A DNA stretch of 15,899 nucleotides from Promethearchaeota archaeon (GCA_016839845.1 JAEOTL010000208.1:1-15899); one strand, 5' to 3'; shown: positions 6,015 to 14,190, numbered from the stretch's first letter. Translations and numbers: made by a program. The notes: generated from the letters alone by a model not told the origin.

Positions 6015-6502
6015 GCTATTTCCCTCATATTTTCATTAGCTTTATTCTTCTGCGCGCTTAAAATAAACGCAGGAAAGATACAAAAGTACAGAAGGATAAC
6101 CAATATAATTAAAAAACCATTATATACTAATTCTCCTAAGCCGCCATGAAAATCTCCTATTGAATAATACCCTATGATCCCAAGTACTACTAAAATTATT
6201 AACGGAACACCAACCACAAATAACTTCAATCCAAGGGATCGAGGATTTTTTCGTTTTTTCTTTGAGTCTCTTATATTTAAACTAAATCCACCTTTCACTA
6301 GAGTAGAATAAATGAAGGGATAGAAGAAAATTGTTGACACTAAAAACAACAGAAAGAAGGTACCAACGGAGGCTAGGTCTGCGAAGAAATCATAGATCGA
6401 TCTATATAAATCAAAATGAATTATGATGATAGGCAGAAGAACTGCTACAATGGTTATATAGACTATACTGACTACAAGAAAGATAATATTTTTTTTATTC
6501 AT
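6011..6502 (-). CDS. Uncharacterised membrane protein with four predicted transmembrane helices
   Basis: A 163-aa hydrophobic protein with four segments long enough to span the membrane, near residues 5-27, 44-66, 93-115 and 127-150. A basic loop between segments two and three (DSKKKRKNPRS) probably faces the cytoplasm. No family motif, metal site or catalytic residue is recognised. It is the first gene of a two-gene unit: its stop overlaps the start of a GNAT acetyltransferase by 4 bp, which suggests linked function or at least coupled expression. A weak TATA-like element (ATTTTATACACC on the minus strand) lies about 55 bp before the ATG at 6502. Confidence 0.75.
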   Translation of the reverse strand: MNKKNIIFLVVSIVYITIVAVLLPIIIIHFDLYRSIYDFFADLASVGTFFLLFLVSTIFFYPFIYSTLVKGGFSLNIRDSKKKRKNPRSLGLKLFVVGVPLIILVVLGIIGYYSIGDFHGGLGELVYNGFLIILVILLYFCIFPAFILSAQKNKANENMREIA

Positions 6503-6706
6503 TATCTACATTAGTAAATCTATCAAGCTTTAATTACTTTTTAATTCACAATGGTGTATAAAATGAGGGAAGCATTTGTGATTTAAGTCGGATATGAAAA
6601 TGAGTTTTTAAAAATCATCAAAAACTATCTACCTTAAATCTTGCTAAATACGAAATTTCTGATATTATGGAGTTTCACAAAATGGTTCTAATTATATCAA
6701 CTTAAT

Positions 6707-6714
6707 GGAGTGAG
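6707..6714 (+). promoter_or_regulatory. Shine-Dalgarno of the dehydrogenase gene
   Basis: GGAGTGAG, one base short of the full anti-Shine-Dalgarno complement, 5 nt before ATG 6720. It fixes that ATG as the start and rules out the short frame immediately upstream as part of the gene. Confidence 0.65.
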
Positions 6715-6719
6715 AAAGT

Positions 6720-7787
6720 ATGAAAAAAGTTATTGCGATCACGGGTGGGGATGGAGTAGGTCCGGAAGTTGTAGGGGAAGGTCTAAAAGTATTGAAGATT
6801 GTTTCTGATTATACGGATTTTGATTTTGAATTTAAGGAAGCCCCAGCGGGGGGGAATGAGTATAAAAGAATTGGGGATAACTTACCAACTAAATCTTTTG
6901 ATATTATAAAACAATCTGATGCTCTATTGTTTGGAGCTGTAGGACTTCCTGATTTACCTCCTGGTGTAGCTGAAAGTGCTGTATTGAAAATACGACAAAA
7001 ACTTGACTTGTACGTAAATCTACGTCCAATAAAATTATATGATTCATTAAGGGATAGATGCCCTCTTAAAGAGGAGTTTATCGGATCAGGAATAGATATT
7101 GCTTTTGTAAGGGAAAATACTGAAGGACTCTATACGAATAAAGGGGCAATACTTAAGGATGATATCGCTGAAAATGTAATGAGTGTTACAAGGAGTGGTT
7201 GTGAACGTATTATTAAGTATGCTTTTGAGTATGCGAAACGTATGGGACATTCAAAGGTCACTTCCGTAGATAAAGCAAACATCTTAAGCCCCAGCAAATT
7301 ATGGCGTAAGATCTTTCACGAGATAGGGGATAGTTATCCTGATCTTGAAAAAGAAGACTTCTACATTGATGCCTATTGTCAATGGCTTATCAGAAAGCCA
7401 TTTTCATTTCAAACTGTTGTTACCGGAAATATGTTTGGTGATATAATAAGTGATGAAGGAGCATTTCTTATAGGGAGCCTAGGAATGGCATCAAGTGGGA
7501 ATATGCATCCAGGAAAAGTTTCGATGTATGAACCAATTCATGGATCTGCTCCAGATATTTCCGGAAAGGGAATTGCAAATCCTATTGGAGCTATACTAAG
7601 TGTAAAGTTAATGATACAAGAATCTTTTAAAGCCCCGCATATCGCAAATATGGTTGAAGCTGCTGTTGAGGAAGCTCTTAAGGACGGTAGAACCGTTGAT
7701 ATTAAGAATCCTAAAATAAAAACTCTTAATACTCAAGGGATGGGGGATCTAGTTATAGAAAGATTAGTCAATCTTCTAAAAAATTAA
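6720..7787 (+). CDS. Isopropylmalate/isocitrate dehydrogenase family, LeuB-like beta-decarboxylating dehydrogenase
   Basis: A 355-aa metal-dependent beta-decarboxylating dehydrogenase of full family length, converting a 2-hydroxy-3-carboxy acid to a 2-oxo acid plus CO2. Landmarks: GDGVGPEVV (10-18), substrate arginines in LKIRQKLDLYVNLRP (R92, R102) and VRENTEGLY (R131, Y138), the catalytic lysine in SVDKANIL (K185), metal-binding aspartates in GNMFGDIISDEG (D241, D245), and the cofactor loop HGSAPDISGKGIANP. The Asp after Pro in that loop (D279) is the residue usually associated with NAD rather than NADP use. The sequence looks nearest to LeuB, but no leuA, leuC or leuD is nearby, so 3-isopropylmalate, homoisocitrate, isocitrate or tartrate-like substrates all remain possible. 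It ends 4 bp from the convergent GTPase gene. Confidence 0.85.
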   Translation: MKKVIAITGGDGVGPEVVGEGLKVLKIVSDYTDFDFEFKEAPAGGNEYKRIGDNLPTKSFDIIKQSDALLFGAVGLPDLPPGVAESAVLKIRQKLDLYVNLRPIKLYDSLRDRCPLKEEFIGSGIDIAFVRENTEGLYTNKGAILKDDIAENVMSVTRSGCERIIKYAFEYAKRMGHSKVTSVDKANILSPSKLWRKIFHEIGDSYPDLEKEDFYIDAYCQWLIRKPFSFQTVVTGNMFGDIISDEGAFLIGSLGMASSGNMHPGKVSMYEPIHGSAPDISGKGIANPIGAILSVKLMIQESFKAPHIANMVEAAVEEALKDGRTVDIKNPKIKTLNTQGMGDLVIERLVNLLKN

Positions 7788-7791
7788 TGCC

Positions 7792-9351
7792 TTAATATTT
7801 ATCTTCAATTGCTGACAACATTGACTTCAATTGATCATAGATATCTAAGCGAAAATCAGTGCTGACTCTAAAAAAGAATAGATCCACTGGTTTGTTCTCA
7901 ATCTGATCATCTACATTTAGTTCTTCTAAAATCTGAGACCAGCTACTTGATTCTGTAGCTCGTATCCCAATTGAAATAATTCCCTTATCCTTGATATTTT
8001 CTATAATATTTATGAGGGCTTTCTTCCATTCGGGTTTTACATGCTCCCGGTTTCTTGAATCAAAGATGCATAATACTCCATCAGAACTAGAGACATCATC
8101 AGTGGCAGTGTAAAGGTGCTGTTTAGTGATCAACCCGTTCTGATATTGAAATACTTGTTCATCCTCATAATCTCTTATTAAAGAGCCTTCTCCTAACTGT
8201 TTAATACTCGCTATGATCTGTAACCCAGGATTCCACATGGTATTTTCCGTTACGAACGATAAGGTTAAAATAATCCGTTTTTTCAAGATCGAAGTAATTA
8301 ATTCGTATAACACCGAGTTTCTTCTCTCATCTTCGAGTTCTTTACTTTTCATAACGTAATGGTATGAGATTAAATTGAACGCGTCCTCTACATTTTCTCC
8401 GGTTAAGGCACTGGTTTCGATATAAGATAATTTAATCAATTCATTCTGAGACATTTTGGTTATAAGTTTTGCCCCTTCCTGATAGAAGACTTGACGATTT
8501 TCTTTTAAGTCAGTCTTATTTCCGACAATTACTATTGGGATTTCTGAATTAGAAGTGAATTCTTTTAATTCATTATACCAGTTTGCGATGTTGTTAAAAG
8601 ACTCACGATTTGTCAAGTCAAATAGAATGAAAGCTGCTTGGGCACCAGAATAATACACTTTTCGAAATCGACGGAAAAATTTCTGAGCACCAAGATCATA
8701 GAGCAAAACACTAATTTGATTCCCATAAAACTCAAAATGATGCCGTAAAACATTTAACCCAATTGTTGCTCGATAATCGGAGGAAAATTTCTTTTCGACA
8801 AACCTACGAATGATTGAAGTTTTTCCAACTTCGTGGTCCCCTGTAATTACAAATTTAAAGCTAAATTCCCCAGGAGTGGCCAATTCCATTTGATAAAGCT
8901 GATTTTTTAACCGGTGAACATTATTTGCCTCGAACTCAAAGTTGGGGACAGAAATTTGAATCAAATCATCTTCTTCAGCAGTTAATATTTGCGCTGTTTT
9001 TTCAGCAAGAAATAATCCATATGGAGAAATTTTCTCAATAGAAGCCATGCTATCAAGTACTATACTTAGAATTATCTCCTCATCGACAGAAATAAACAGC
9101 AATCGATGATCCTCAGTATCAAAGGTTGCATTCCCGAATTTTTTAAAGGCAAATTCGTTGCGCATTCTCTCGAGAACGGGATTTATAATAGAAGTGAGTA
9201 CTGAGACCAGCTCCATATCAATATCTTTTCTTTTTTCCCCTGCTATAATCAAACCTTCAATATCAGATATAATAATGGCAACGACTTCTTTATTTAGTTC
9301 TGAAAACTGACTGAATAGATCGATAAATAGTTTGTTTTTATGTATGACCAT
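7792..9351 (-). CDS. Roadblock - Ras-like small GTPase - C-terminal domain protein (paralogue 2)
   Basis: A 519-aa protein. Residues ~8-130 form a Roadblock/LC7 domain (VVAIIISDIEGLIIAGE, FISVDEEIILSIVL, ISPYGLFLAEKTAQIL), the fold of MglB, a GTPase-activating partner of MglA. Residues ~164-335 form a Ras/Rab-type GTPase: P-loop GDHEVGKTS (171-179), switch I Thr in YRATIG (T196), switch II DLGAQKF (219-225), NKTD (278-281) and ETSAL (312-316). In switch II the Gly equivalent to Ras Gly60 is Ala (A222), while the Gln61 equivalent is kept. A helical linker leads to an unrecognised C-terminal domain (~355-519). There is no CaaX lipidation box, so membrane binding would need a partner. A TATA-like element 30-40 bp upstream gives a very short leader. 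Confidence 0.88.
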   Translation of the reverse strand: MVIHKNKLFIDLFSQFSELNKEVVAIIISDIEGLIIAGEKRKDIDMELVSVLTSIINPVLERMRNEFAFKKFGNATFDTEDHRLLFISVDEEIILSIVLDSMASIEKISPYGLFLAEKTAQILTAEEDDLIQISVPNFEFEANNVHRLKNQLYQMELATPGEFSFKFVITGDHEVGKTSIIRRFVEKKFSSDYRATIGLNVLRHHFEFYGNQISVLLYDLGAQKFFRRFRKVYYSGAQAAFILFDLTNRESFNNIANWYNELKEFTSNSEIPIVIVGNKTDLKENRQVFYQEGAKLITKMSQNELIKLSYIETSALTGENVEDAFNLISYHYVMKSKELEDERRNSVLYELITSILKKRIILTLSFVTENTMWNPGLQIIASIKQLGEGSLIRDYEDEQVFQYQNGLITKQHLYTATDDVSSSDGVLCIFDSRNREHVKPEWKKALINIIENIKDKGIISIGIRATESSSWSQILEELNVDDQIENKPVDLFFFRVSTDFRLDIYDQLKSMLSAIEDKY

Positions 9352-9380
9352 GGATACTCTTATCCTTTTTACATAACAAT

Positions 9381-9390
9381 AATATAAAAA
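9381..9390 (-). promoter_or_regulatory. TATA-like element of GTPase paralogue 2
   Basis: The minus strand reads TTTTTATATT about 30-40 bp before ATG 9351, in the 93-bp spacer between the two GTPase genes. It implies separate transcription of the second gene, with transcription starting about 10 nt before the ATG. Confidence 0.4.
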
Positions 9391-9444
9391 TACGTTTTAT
9401 TAATTCTTCTTGTGATTTGTGACCTTTTAGTGGAAAAATGAATC

Positions 9445-11040
9445 TCAAAGAAATTTGATTGTATTCAACATGACCTTAAGTTGGTCATATATTTCTAATC
9501 GATATTCTACCCCAATTTTGAAGAATAATAATGAAACCATTTTTTCTTCTAAAAGCTCATTCACGTTAAATTCTTCCATAATTTGAGACCAGTCACTTTT
9601 CTCAGAAACACGTATACCGATTAACGCAACTTTATTCTCTTCAAGATCGTTTATGATTTTGATGATAACTTCTCTCCATTGGGGATCGATATGTTCTTCT
9701 GATCGTGCATCAAAAATGCAAAAGACCCCATCGGAGCCCGTGACGTCAAAGTTTTGGTACAAGTAATTTTTTAAGACAACCCCGTTTGAAAACTTGAAAA
9801 TCTTTTCATCATAATCGTCTTTAATTTTTTCAAGTTCGCTTGAGCTATTCACTTCGGATAATATTTGAATCCCTGGGCTCCAAAATTCACTCTCTGAAAT
9901 CGTCGTTAATGTTAATAATGTATCTTTTTCTAAAAGACGCCCCATTCTTTTTTCTAGAATGGAATCTAGTTCTCTGAGCAAATCTTGCTTAAGAATATCT
10001 TCTTCTTCCTGTCTACTTTGAGATATGTATTGGTAGGCAATTAAAGTAAACGCATCCTCGACATTTGCACCCGTTAAAGCACTAGTTTCTATATATGTTA
10101 CTTTAATCTTCGCTTTATTGGCCATTTCAGTTACAAAGTCTACTCCATCTTGATATGATATTGCCTTTTGTTCATATAAATCTGATTTATTCCCGATAAT
10201 TATCATAGGAATATGCCTACCTTGCACAAAGTTTTCTAATTCTTTATACCAAGTGTTAATATTTTCAAACGATGTTTTATTAGTAAGATCAAAGACAATA
10301 AACGCTGCTTGAGCACCAAGATAATATGTTTGCCTAAATCTTGCGAAGAATTTCTGAGCACCTACATCAAAAAGACTATAAGTAATTTTATTTCCATAAA
10401 ATTCGATTGAATGACTTAAAATATTCAGACCTATTGTCGCTCGATAATCATGAGAAAACCTATTTTCCACAAATCGCCTTACCAGAGAAGTCTTTCCTAC
10501 TTCATGATCTCCAATAATAACGAATTTGAATCGATAGGTTCCCCCTTGATCTAATCGCATTTGGTATATTTGGTTTTTTACTCGTTTTTCAGTTTCTGAT
10601 GCATCAGTTTCGAAATCAAAATGGGGAATAGTCAATTGAATCTCATCTCCTTCCTCAGCGTTAAGAATTTGCACCGCTTTTTCCGCAAGTAAATAAGCAT
10701 ATGGGGACGCTTTATCAACAGATGCCAGATTGTTTAAAGCAACACTTAATGTTCTTCTTTCATCCAAGGAAATGAATAAAAGCCTAAAGAACTCAGTATC
10801 AAATGTTGCTGTCCCAAATTCTCGGAAAGCAAATTCGTCTCGAATTCTTTCTAAAATAGGATTTATAATAGACGTGAGAACTGAAACTATCTCTAAGTCA
10901 ATATCTTTTCTTTTTTCACCTGCTATAATGAATCCTTGTTGATCACTCACAATTACAGCTTCTACGTCTGTATTCACTTCAAGGAATTGAGTAAATAATT
11001 CTCTAAAAAGAGTATTTCGATTAACTGGCAAGATATCCAC
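9445..11040 (-). CDS. Roadblock - Ras-like small GTPase - C-terminal domain protein (paralogue 1)
   Basis: A 531-aa tandem paralogue of the next gene with the same three parts. Roadblock/LC7 domain at ~11-130 (VEAVIVSDQQGFIIAGE, FISLDERRTLSVAL, SPYAYLLAEKAVQIL). GTPase domain at ~170-340: P-loop GDHEVGKTS (177-185), switch I T202 in YRATIG, switch II DVGAQKF (225-231), NKSD (284-287), ETSAL (318-322). The same Gly-to-Ala change at the Ras Gly60 position (A228) is present, and the P-loop has His-Glu where Ras has Gly12-Gly13. The C-terminal domain is at ~370-531. The start is a GTG; no upstream ATG exists, and a TATA box about 26 bp away puts transcription start practically at the GTG, so the mRNA is probably leaderless. 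No lipidation motif. Confidence 0.88.
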   Translation of the reverse strand: MDILPVNRNTLFRELFTQFLEVNTDVEAVIVSDQQGFIIAGEKRKDIDLEIVSVLTSIINPILERIRDEFAFREFGTATFDTEFFRLLFISLDERRTLSVALNNLASVDKASPYAYLLAEKAVQILNAEEGDEIQLTIPHFDFETDASETEKRVKNQIYQMRLDQGGTYRFKFVIIGDHEVGKTSLVRRFVENRFSHDYRATIGLNILSHSIEFYGNKITYSLFDVGAQKFFARFRQTYYLGAQAAFIVFDLTNKTSFENINTWYKELENFVQGRHIPMIIIGNKSDLYEQKAISYQDGVDFVTEMANKAKIKVTYIETSALTGANVEDAFTLIAYQYISQSRQEEEDILKQDLLRELDSILEKRMGRLLEKDTLLTLTTISESEFWSPGIQILSEVNSSSELEKIKDDYDEKIFKFSNGVVLKNYLYQNFDVTGSDGVFCIFDARSEEHIDPQWREVIIKIINDLEENKVALIGIRVSEKSDWSQIMEEFNVNELLEEKMVSLLFFKIGVEYRLEIYDQLKVMLNTIKFL

Positions 11041-11060
11041 TAATAATCTTCAGTTTTTGG

Positions 11061-11071
11061 TTATATAATAA
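11061..11071 (-). promoter_or_regulatory. TATA box of GTPase paralogue 1
   Basis: The minus strand reads TTATTATATAA, centred about 26 bp before the GTG start at 11040. This spacing predicts a leaderless transcript and supports the GTG as the true start. Confidence 0.5.
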
Positions 11072-11138
11072 AATCAGTCCTATATATTTCTTTATCAAAC
11101 CTTCCATTAATCTGAAAATTAAACTTAAAAGTCCTTAG

Positions 11139-11146
11139 TTTATAAT
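11139..11146 (+). promoter_or_regulatory. TATA box of the RING-H2 gene
   Basis: TTTATAAT on the plus strand, about 65-70 bp before ATG 11211. It would give a leader of about 40 nt. It shares the 170-bp spacer with the divergent GTPase promoter. Confidence 0.4.
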
Positions 11147-11210
11147 CTTAGTATATCACAACTTTAGATTAGGAAGTTTAGTCAATTAAGAAGCTACTAA
11201 TAGATACATC

Positions 11211-11786
11211 ATGCCTTCTTGTATAGTTTGCCATTTAGAAATAAATTTCAGCGGTGATTCTTATTTTGAGTGTGATAATGGGCACCCTATTCACAGTAAG
11301 TGTTTGACACAATGGATAATGCATTCACAAAACTGTCCATTATGTAGTGACCCGTATCCGAGAAATGTACTGGCAATGTTCGAAGAGTATATGGAATATA
11401 AAGAACGAGAAAAGCAAGAAGCTTTAGAAGATAAACAAAAAGAAGAAGCAGCAGAAAAAATGAAGCAAGTAGCAAATAACATTGTCTTCCTAAAATATAT
11501 CGATTCTATAGAGAAATTAATCAACGATGAGAATTATACAGTTGCTCTAGATTTATTGATGGAATCCTACAACGAAAATGCTACAGATGATAAGGATTTG
11601 AAAATTCTTTTTTTGTTAGGCAAATTAAATTATTTACGGGGAAGATATGATTTAGCAATTAATTTTCTCTTTAAGTTAGTAAAAGTGAAATTTGACTATC
11701 CCGATGGATTTTTTTTTCTTGGTAGAGCATACGAGGCTCTAGGGATGAAGGATAAAGCAGATTGGGCTTACGAGCGAGTAAAATAA
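11211..11786 (+). CDS. RING-H2 finger protein with coiled coil and TPR-like repeats
   Basis: A 191-aa protein. Residues 4-45 are a complete C3H2C3 RING-H2: C4-x2-C7-x13-C21-x3-H25-x2-H28-x2-C31-x10-C42-x2-C45. Residues that contact E2 ubiquitin-conjugating enzymes in eukaryotic RING ligases are present: Ile5 in the first CxxC, Trp35 after the sixth ligand, and Pro43 in the last CPxC. The Arg usually found right after the last Cys is Ser46. Residues ~53-89 are a highly charged coiled coil. Residues ~97-190 carry two to three TPR-like helical hairpins (LGKLNYLRGRYDLAINFL; FFLGRAYEALGMKDKADWAY) likely to bind a partner or substrate. The likely role is a ubiquitin-type E3 ligase adaptor in an Asgard ubiquitin system. 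It is divergent from the GTPase pair and convergent with thiD. Confidence 0.82.
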   Translation: MPSCIVCHLEINFSGDSYFECDNGHPIHSKCLTQWIMHSQNCPLCSDPYPRNVLAMFEEYMEYKEREKQEALEDKQKEEAAEKMKQVANNIVFLKYIDSIEKLINDENYTVALDLLMESYNENATDDKDLKILFLLGKLNYLRGRYDLAINFLFKLVKVKFDYPDGFFFLGRAYEALGMKDKADWAYERVK

Positions 11787-11815
11787 GGAGAAACTCACTA
11801 TAAACGGTGCGGCTT

Positions 11816-12646
11816 TCACTCCTTTACTTCTACAATATCAAGATCTACATCAACCACCAATTCTTGAAAGTGATTTGTTGGTCCATGTCCTTTTCCGATG
11901 TGTAAAATATCAGCTTTTTGAATTGCTCTTGTTACATAGGCTTTGGCTATATGAACAGCTCTTTCAATACTAATGTCTTTTGCTAATTCAGCAGCAATAG
12001 TAGAAGCAAATGTACAGCCAGTACCATGCGTGTTTTTGGTATTAATTCGGGGTGCATAGAATTCCACAAATCTTTTTCCATCGTAAAGCGTATCAATTGC
12101 TTTGCTTTTATCAGGCAGATGCCCTCCTTTAATTACTACATTTTTGACTCCCATATTATGAATTAGTATAGATGCCTTACGTACATCTGCTAAGTTTTTT
12201 ATAAGAACTCCAGATATTACTTGAGCTTCATGATGATTAGGAGTTATGATATATGCCAAAGGAATTAACTCGGAAATAAGTGCCTCGTTAGCTTCAGTTT
12301 TTAAAAGAGCATCTCCTCCTTTTGCTATCATTACCGGATCTAGAATTAGCCGATCAATACGATATTTACGAGCGCGATCAGCCACAACTCGAATGATCTC
12401 CGCATTTACAAGCATTCCTGTTTTCCAAGCATCTGCTCCTATATCTGACATTACAGAATCGATTTGTATGCCAACGAATTGAGGATCTATTTCGAAGATG
12501 TCTTGAACTCCGAGTGTATTTTGCGCTGTCAGTGCTGTAATCGCGCTCATTCCAAAAACTCCACGGGCAGAAAAGGTTTTTAAATCTGCTTGTATTCCAG
12601 CACCGCCACCAGAATCAGATCCAGCAATAGTTAAAACTTTTTTCAT
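11816..12646 (-). CDS. thiD: Hydroxymethylpyrimidine/phosphomethylpyrimidine kinase
   Basis: A ribokinase-family enzyme that phosphorylates HMP and HMP-phosphate to HMP-diphosphate for thiamine synthesis. Motifs: [17 protein letters not shown] at the N-terminus, [35 protein letters not shown], and the C-terminal [11 protein letters not shown] with the GTGC anion hole. The open frame extends to 12739, but the 31 residues before [11 protein letters not shown] are low-complexity and not part of the family. The ATG at 12646 gives the standard start and a 276-aa protein of usual length, with AGGTAAG just upstream. No ThiE or ThiN domain is fused. It lies about 100 bp behind thiC on the same strand, a classical pairing that makes and then phosphorylates the pyrimidine. 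Confidence 0.93.
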   Translation of the reverse strand: MKKVLTIAGSDSGGGAGIQADLKTFSARGVFGMSAITALTAQNTLGVQDIFEIDPQFVGIQIDSVMSDIGADAWKTGMLVNAEIIRVVADRARKYRIDRLILDPVMIAKGGDALLKTEANEALISELIPLAYIITPNHHEAQVISGVLIKNLADVRKASILIHNMGVKNVVIKGGHLPDKSKAIDTLYDGKRFVEFYAPRINTKNTHGTGCTFASTIAAELAKDISIERAVHIAKAYVTRAIQKADILHIGKGHGPTNHFQELVVDVDLDIVEVKE

Positions 12647-12746
12647 CTTACCTAGTAATTTATTCGTTAATTTTATAAAAAATTTCTTAAAGTTTTGCTG
12701 AAATAAGGGGATTTCACATTTCTCTATCAAATAGTACAAATCTTCC

Positions 12747-14066
12747 TTATAAAATAGGATTTTTCTTACTTTCGAGGGTATCTTTCAATAATTTAATGGC
12801 ACAAAATTCTCCACACATGCTACATACATCCTCATCACCCTCAGCGCAGCCATTTCGGTAATGAACTTCTCGGGCTAGGTCTGGATCAATTGCTTGCTCA
12901 ATCATTCCTTCCCAATCAAGGTTTTTTCTGGCAATGTCCATTTTATAATCCCATTCTGAAGCTCTCTTACCATAACGAGCGATATTAATTGCGTGAGCAG
13001 CAATTCTGGACGAGATTACTCCTCTCTTGACATCTTCCTTAGTAGGTAATCCAAGATGCTCAGAGGGAGTCACATAGCATAAATAATCCGCACCAGCTAA
13101 ACCCGCTATAACACCTCCAATCGCACCTACAATATCATCATATCCCGGAGCAATATCAGTCACGAGTGGACCTAAAACATAAAATGGTGCTTCATCGCAG
13201 ACTGATTTTTGCATTTTAACATTTCTTTCGACTTCATTAGCAGGTATGTGCCCGGGGCCTTCTACCATTACTTGGACATCAGCATCTCGCGTTCGTTTTA
13301 CCAGCTTAGATATCTCAAGTAATTCTTGAACTTGAGCAAAATCTGTGGAATCGAAAATCGAGCCAGGTCGCATTCCGTCTCCTAATGAAAGTGTAAAATC
13401 ATATTCCTGTGCCATTTCAAGTAAATAATCATATCTGCTGTTAAAGGGATTTTCCATATCATTTTCTAAAATCCATGATGCTAGGAAGGTCCCACCTCTG
13501 GAAACAACTCCCATTAGACGAGGATGCTTAATTAGATGATTAACAATTTCTTTGGTTACACCTACATGAATTGTGAAAAAATCTACTCCTTCTTTAGCTT
13601 GTTCTTCAACTACATTGAACATGTCATCTTCATCCATGTGGAGTATAGCACCCTTTTTCTCTAAAGCTCTGAGGGCAGTCTGATAAATAGGTACGGTACC
13701 CAATGGAACTTTAACTTCATTAAGAATTTTTTTTCTGATTTCAATAATATCGGATTCAGTTATACCTGTACTTAAATCCATAACTGTGTCTGCCCCAAAC
13801 TTGACTGCTATTTGGGCTTTTTCTAGTTCTTCCTCGATATTAAAAACCGTCTTTGATGAACCGATATTAGCATTTATCTTGACTAATAATCCTTTACCAA
13901 TTCCTAGAGGTGTATCAAGGTCTCGTCGATTTGATTTAGGAATTATGATTCTACCACTTTCAATACCGTGTCTTACGAATTCTACTGTTACTTGTTCATT
14001 TTTAGCGACGATCTCCATATCCTTTGTAGTGTGTCCATTCTTCGCTGTTTTCATCAAGGTAGACAT
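12747..14066 (-). CDS. thiC: Phosphomethylpyrimidine synthase
   Basis: A radical-SAM enzyme that converts aminoimidazole ribonucleotide to HMP-phosphate, the pyrimidine half of thiamine. The 439-aa length is that of the short archaeal/anaerobe form without the long N-terminal extension of E. coli ThiC. Visible: NANIGSS (66-72), GADTVMDLSTG (91-101), the barrel segment LSLGDGMRPGS (227-236), MVEGPGHIP (267-275), TDIAPGYD (303-310), and a C-terminal cluster CSMCGEFC (C415, C418, C422) for the 4Fe-4S cluster. The last spacing is C-x2-C-x3-C, one residue tighter than the C-x2-C-x4-C of E. coli. It is the first gene of thiC-thiD. I find no TPP riboswitch (no CUGAGA-type core) in the 150 bp upstream. 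Confidence 0.95.
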   Translation of the reverse strand: MSTLMKTAKNGHTTKDMEIVAKNEQVTVEFVRHGIESGRIIIPKSNRRDLDTPLGIGKGLLVKINANIGSSKTVFNIEEELEKAQIAVKFGADTVMDLSTGITESDIIEIRKKILNEVKVPLGTVPIYQTALRALEKKGAILHMDEDDMFNVVEEQAKEGVDFFTIHVGVTKEIVNHLIKHPRLMGVVSRGGTFLASWILENDMENPFNSRYDYLLEMAQEYDFTLSLGDGMRPGSIFDSTDFAQVQELLEISKLVKRTRDADVQVMVEGPGHIPANEVERNVKMQKSVCDEAPFYVLGPLVTDIAPGYDDIVGAIGGVIAGLAGADYLCYVTPSEHLGLPTKEDVKRGVISSRIAAHAINIARYGKRASEWDYKMDIARKNLDWEGMIEQAIDPDLAREVHYRNGCAEGDEDVCSMCGEFCAIKLLKDTLESKKNPIL

Positions 14067-14190
14067 ATTTTTTATCTCTATTCATATGTTAAGTCTATGC
14101 TGGGAAAAGCATTATCTATAATTCTATAATCCTAGTAAAATTATATTCTTTTGTCTTTTTAATTAAAACCCCATTATCAAATAAGGTTTA

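Noticed and set aside
6668..6706. A 12-codon frame just before the LeuB-like gene, considered as a leader peptide for leucine attenuation
   Set aside because: It contains a single Leu codon, and no alternative hairpins are visible; chance is the simpler explanation.
10730..10942. Plus-strand 70-aa frame inside GTPase paralogue 1, and similar frames at 1111-1344, 2127-2375, 12246-12482 and 13786-14121
   Set aside because: Each lies fully or mostly inside a well-supported gene on the other strand and has no family motifs, so it is a shadow frame.
11287..11524. Two minus-strand frames inside the RING-H2 gene
   Set aside because: They are complements of the Lys/Glu-rich coiled coil, which explains their Phe/Leu/Ser-rich composition.
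12647..12739. N-terminal extension of 31 residues on the ThiD frame
   Set aside because: It is low-complexity, absent from the family, and the ATG at 12646 has a better upstream context and gives the standard ThiD start.
12832..12860. ThiC cysteine motif C-x2-C-x3-C as a possible loss of function
   Set aside because: The rest of the protein is intact, the length is that of the short ThiC form, and a one-residue tighter spacing is, as far as I recall, common in that form.
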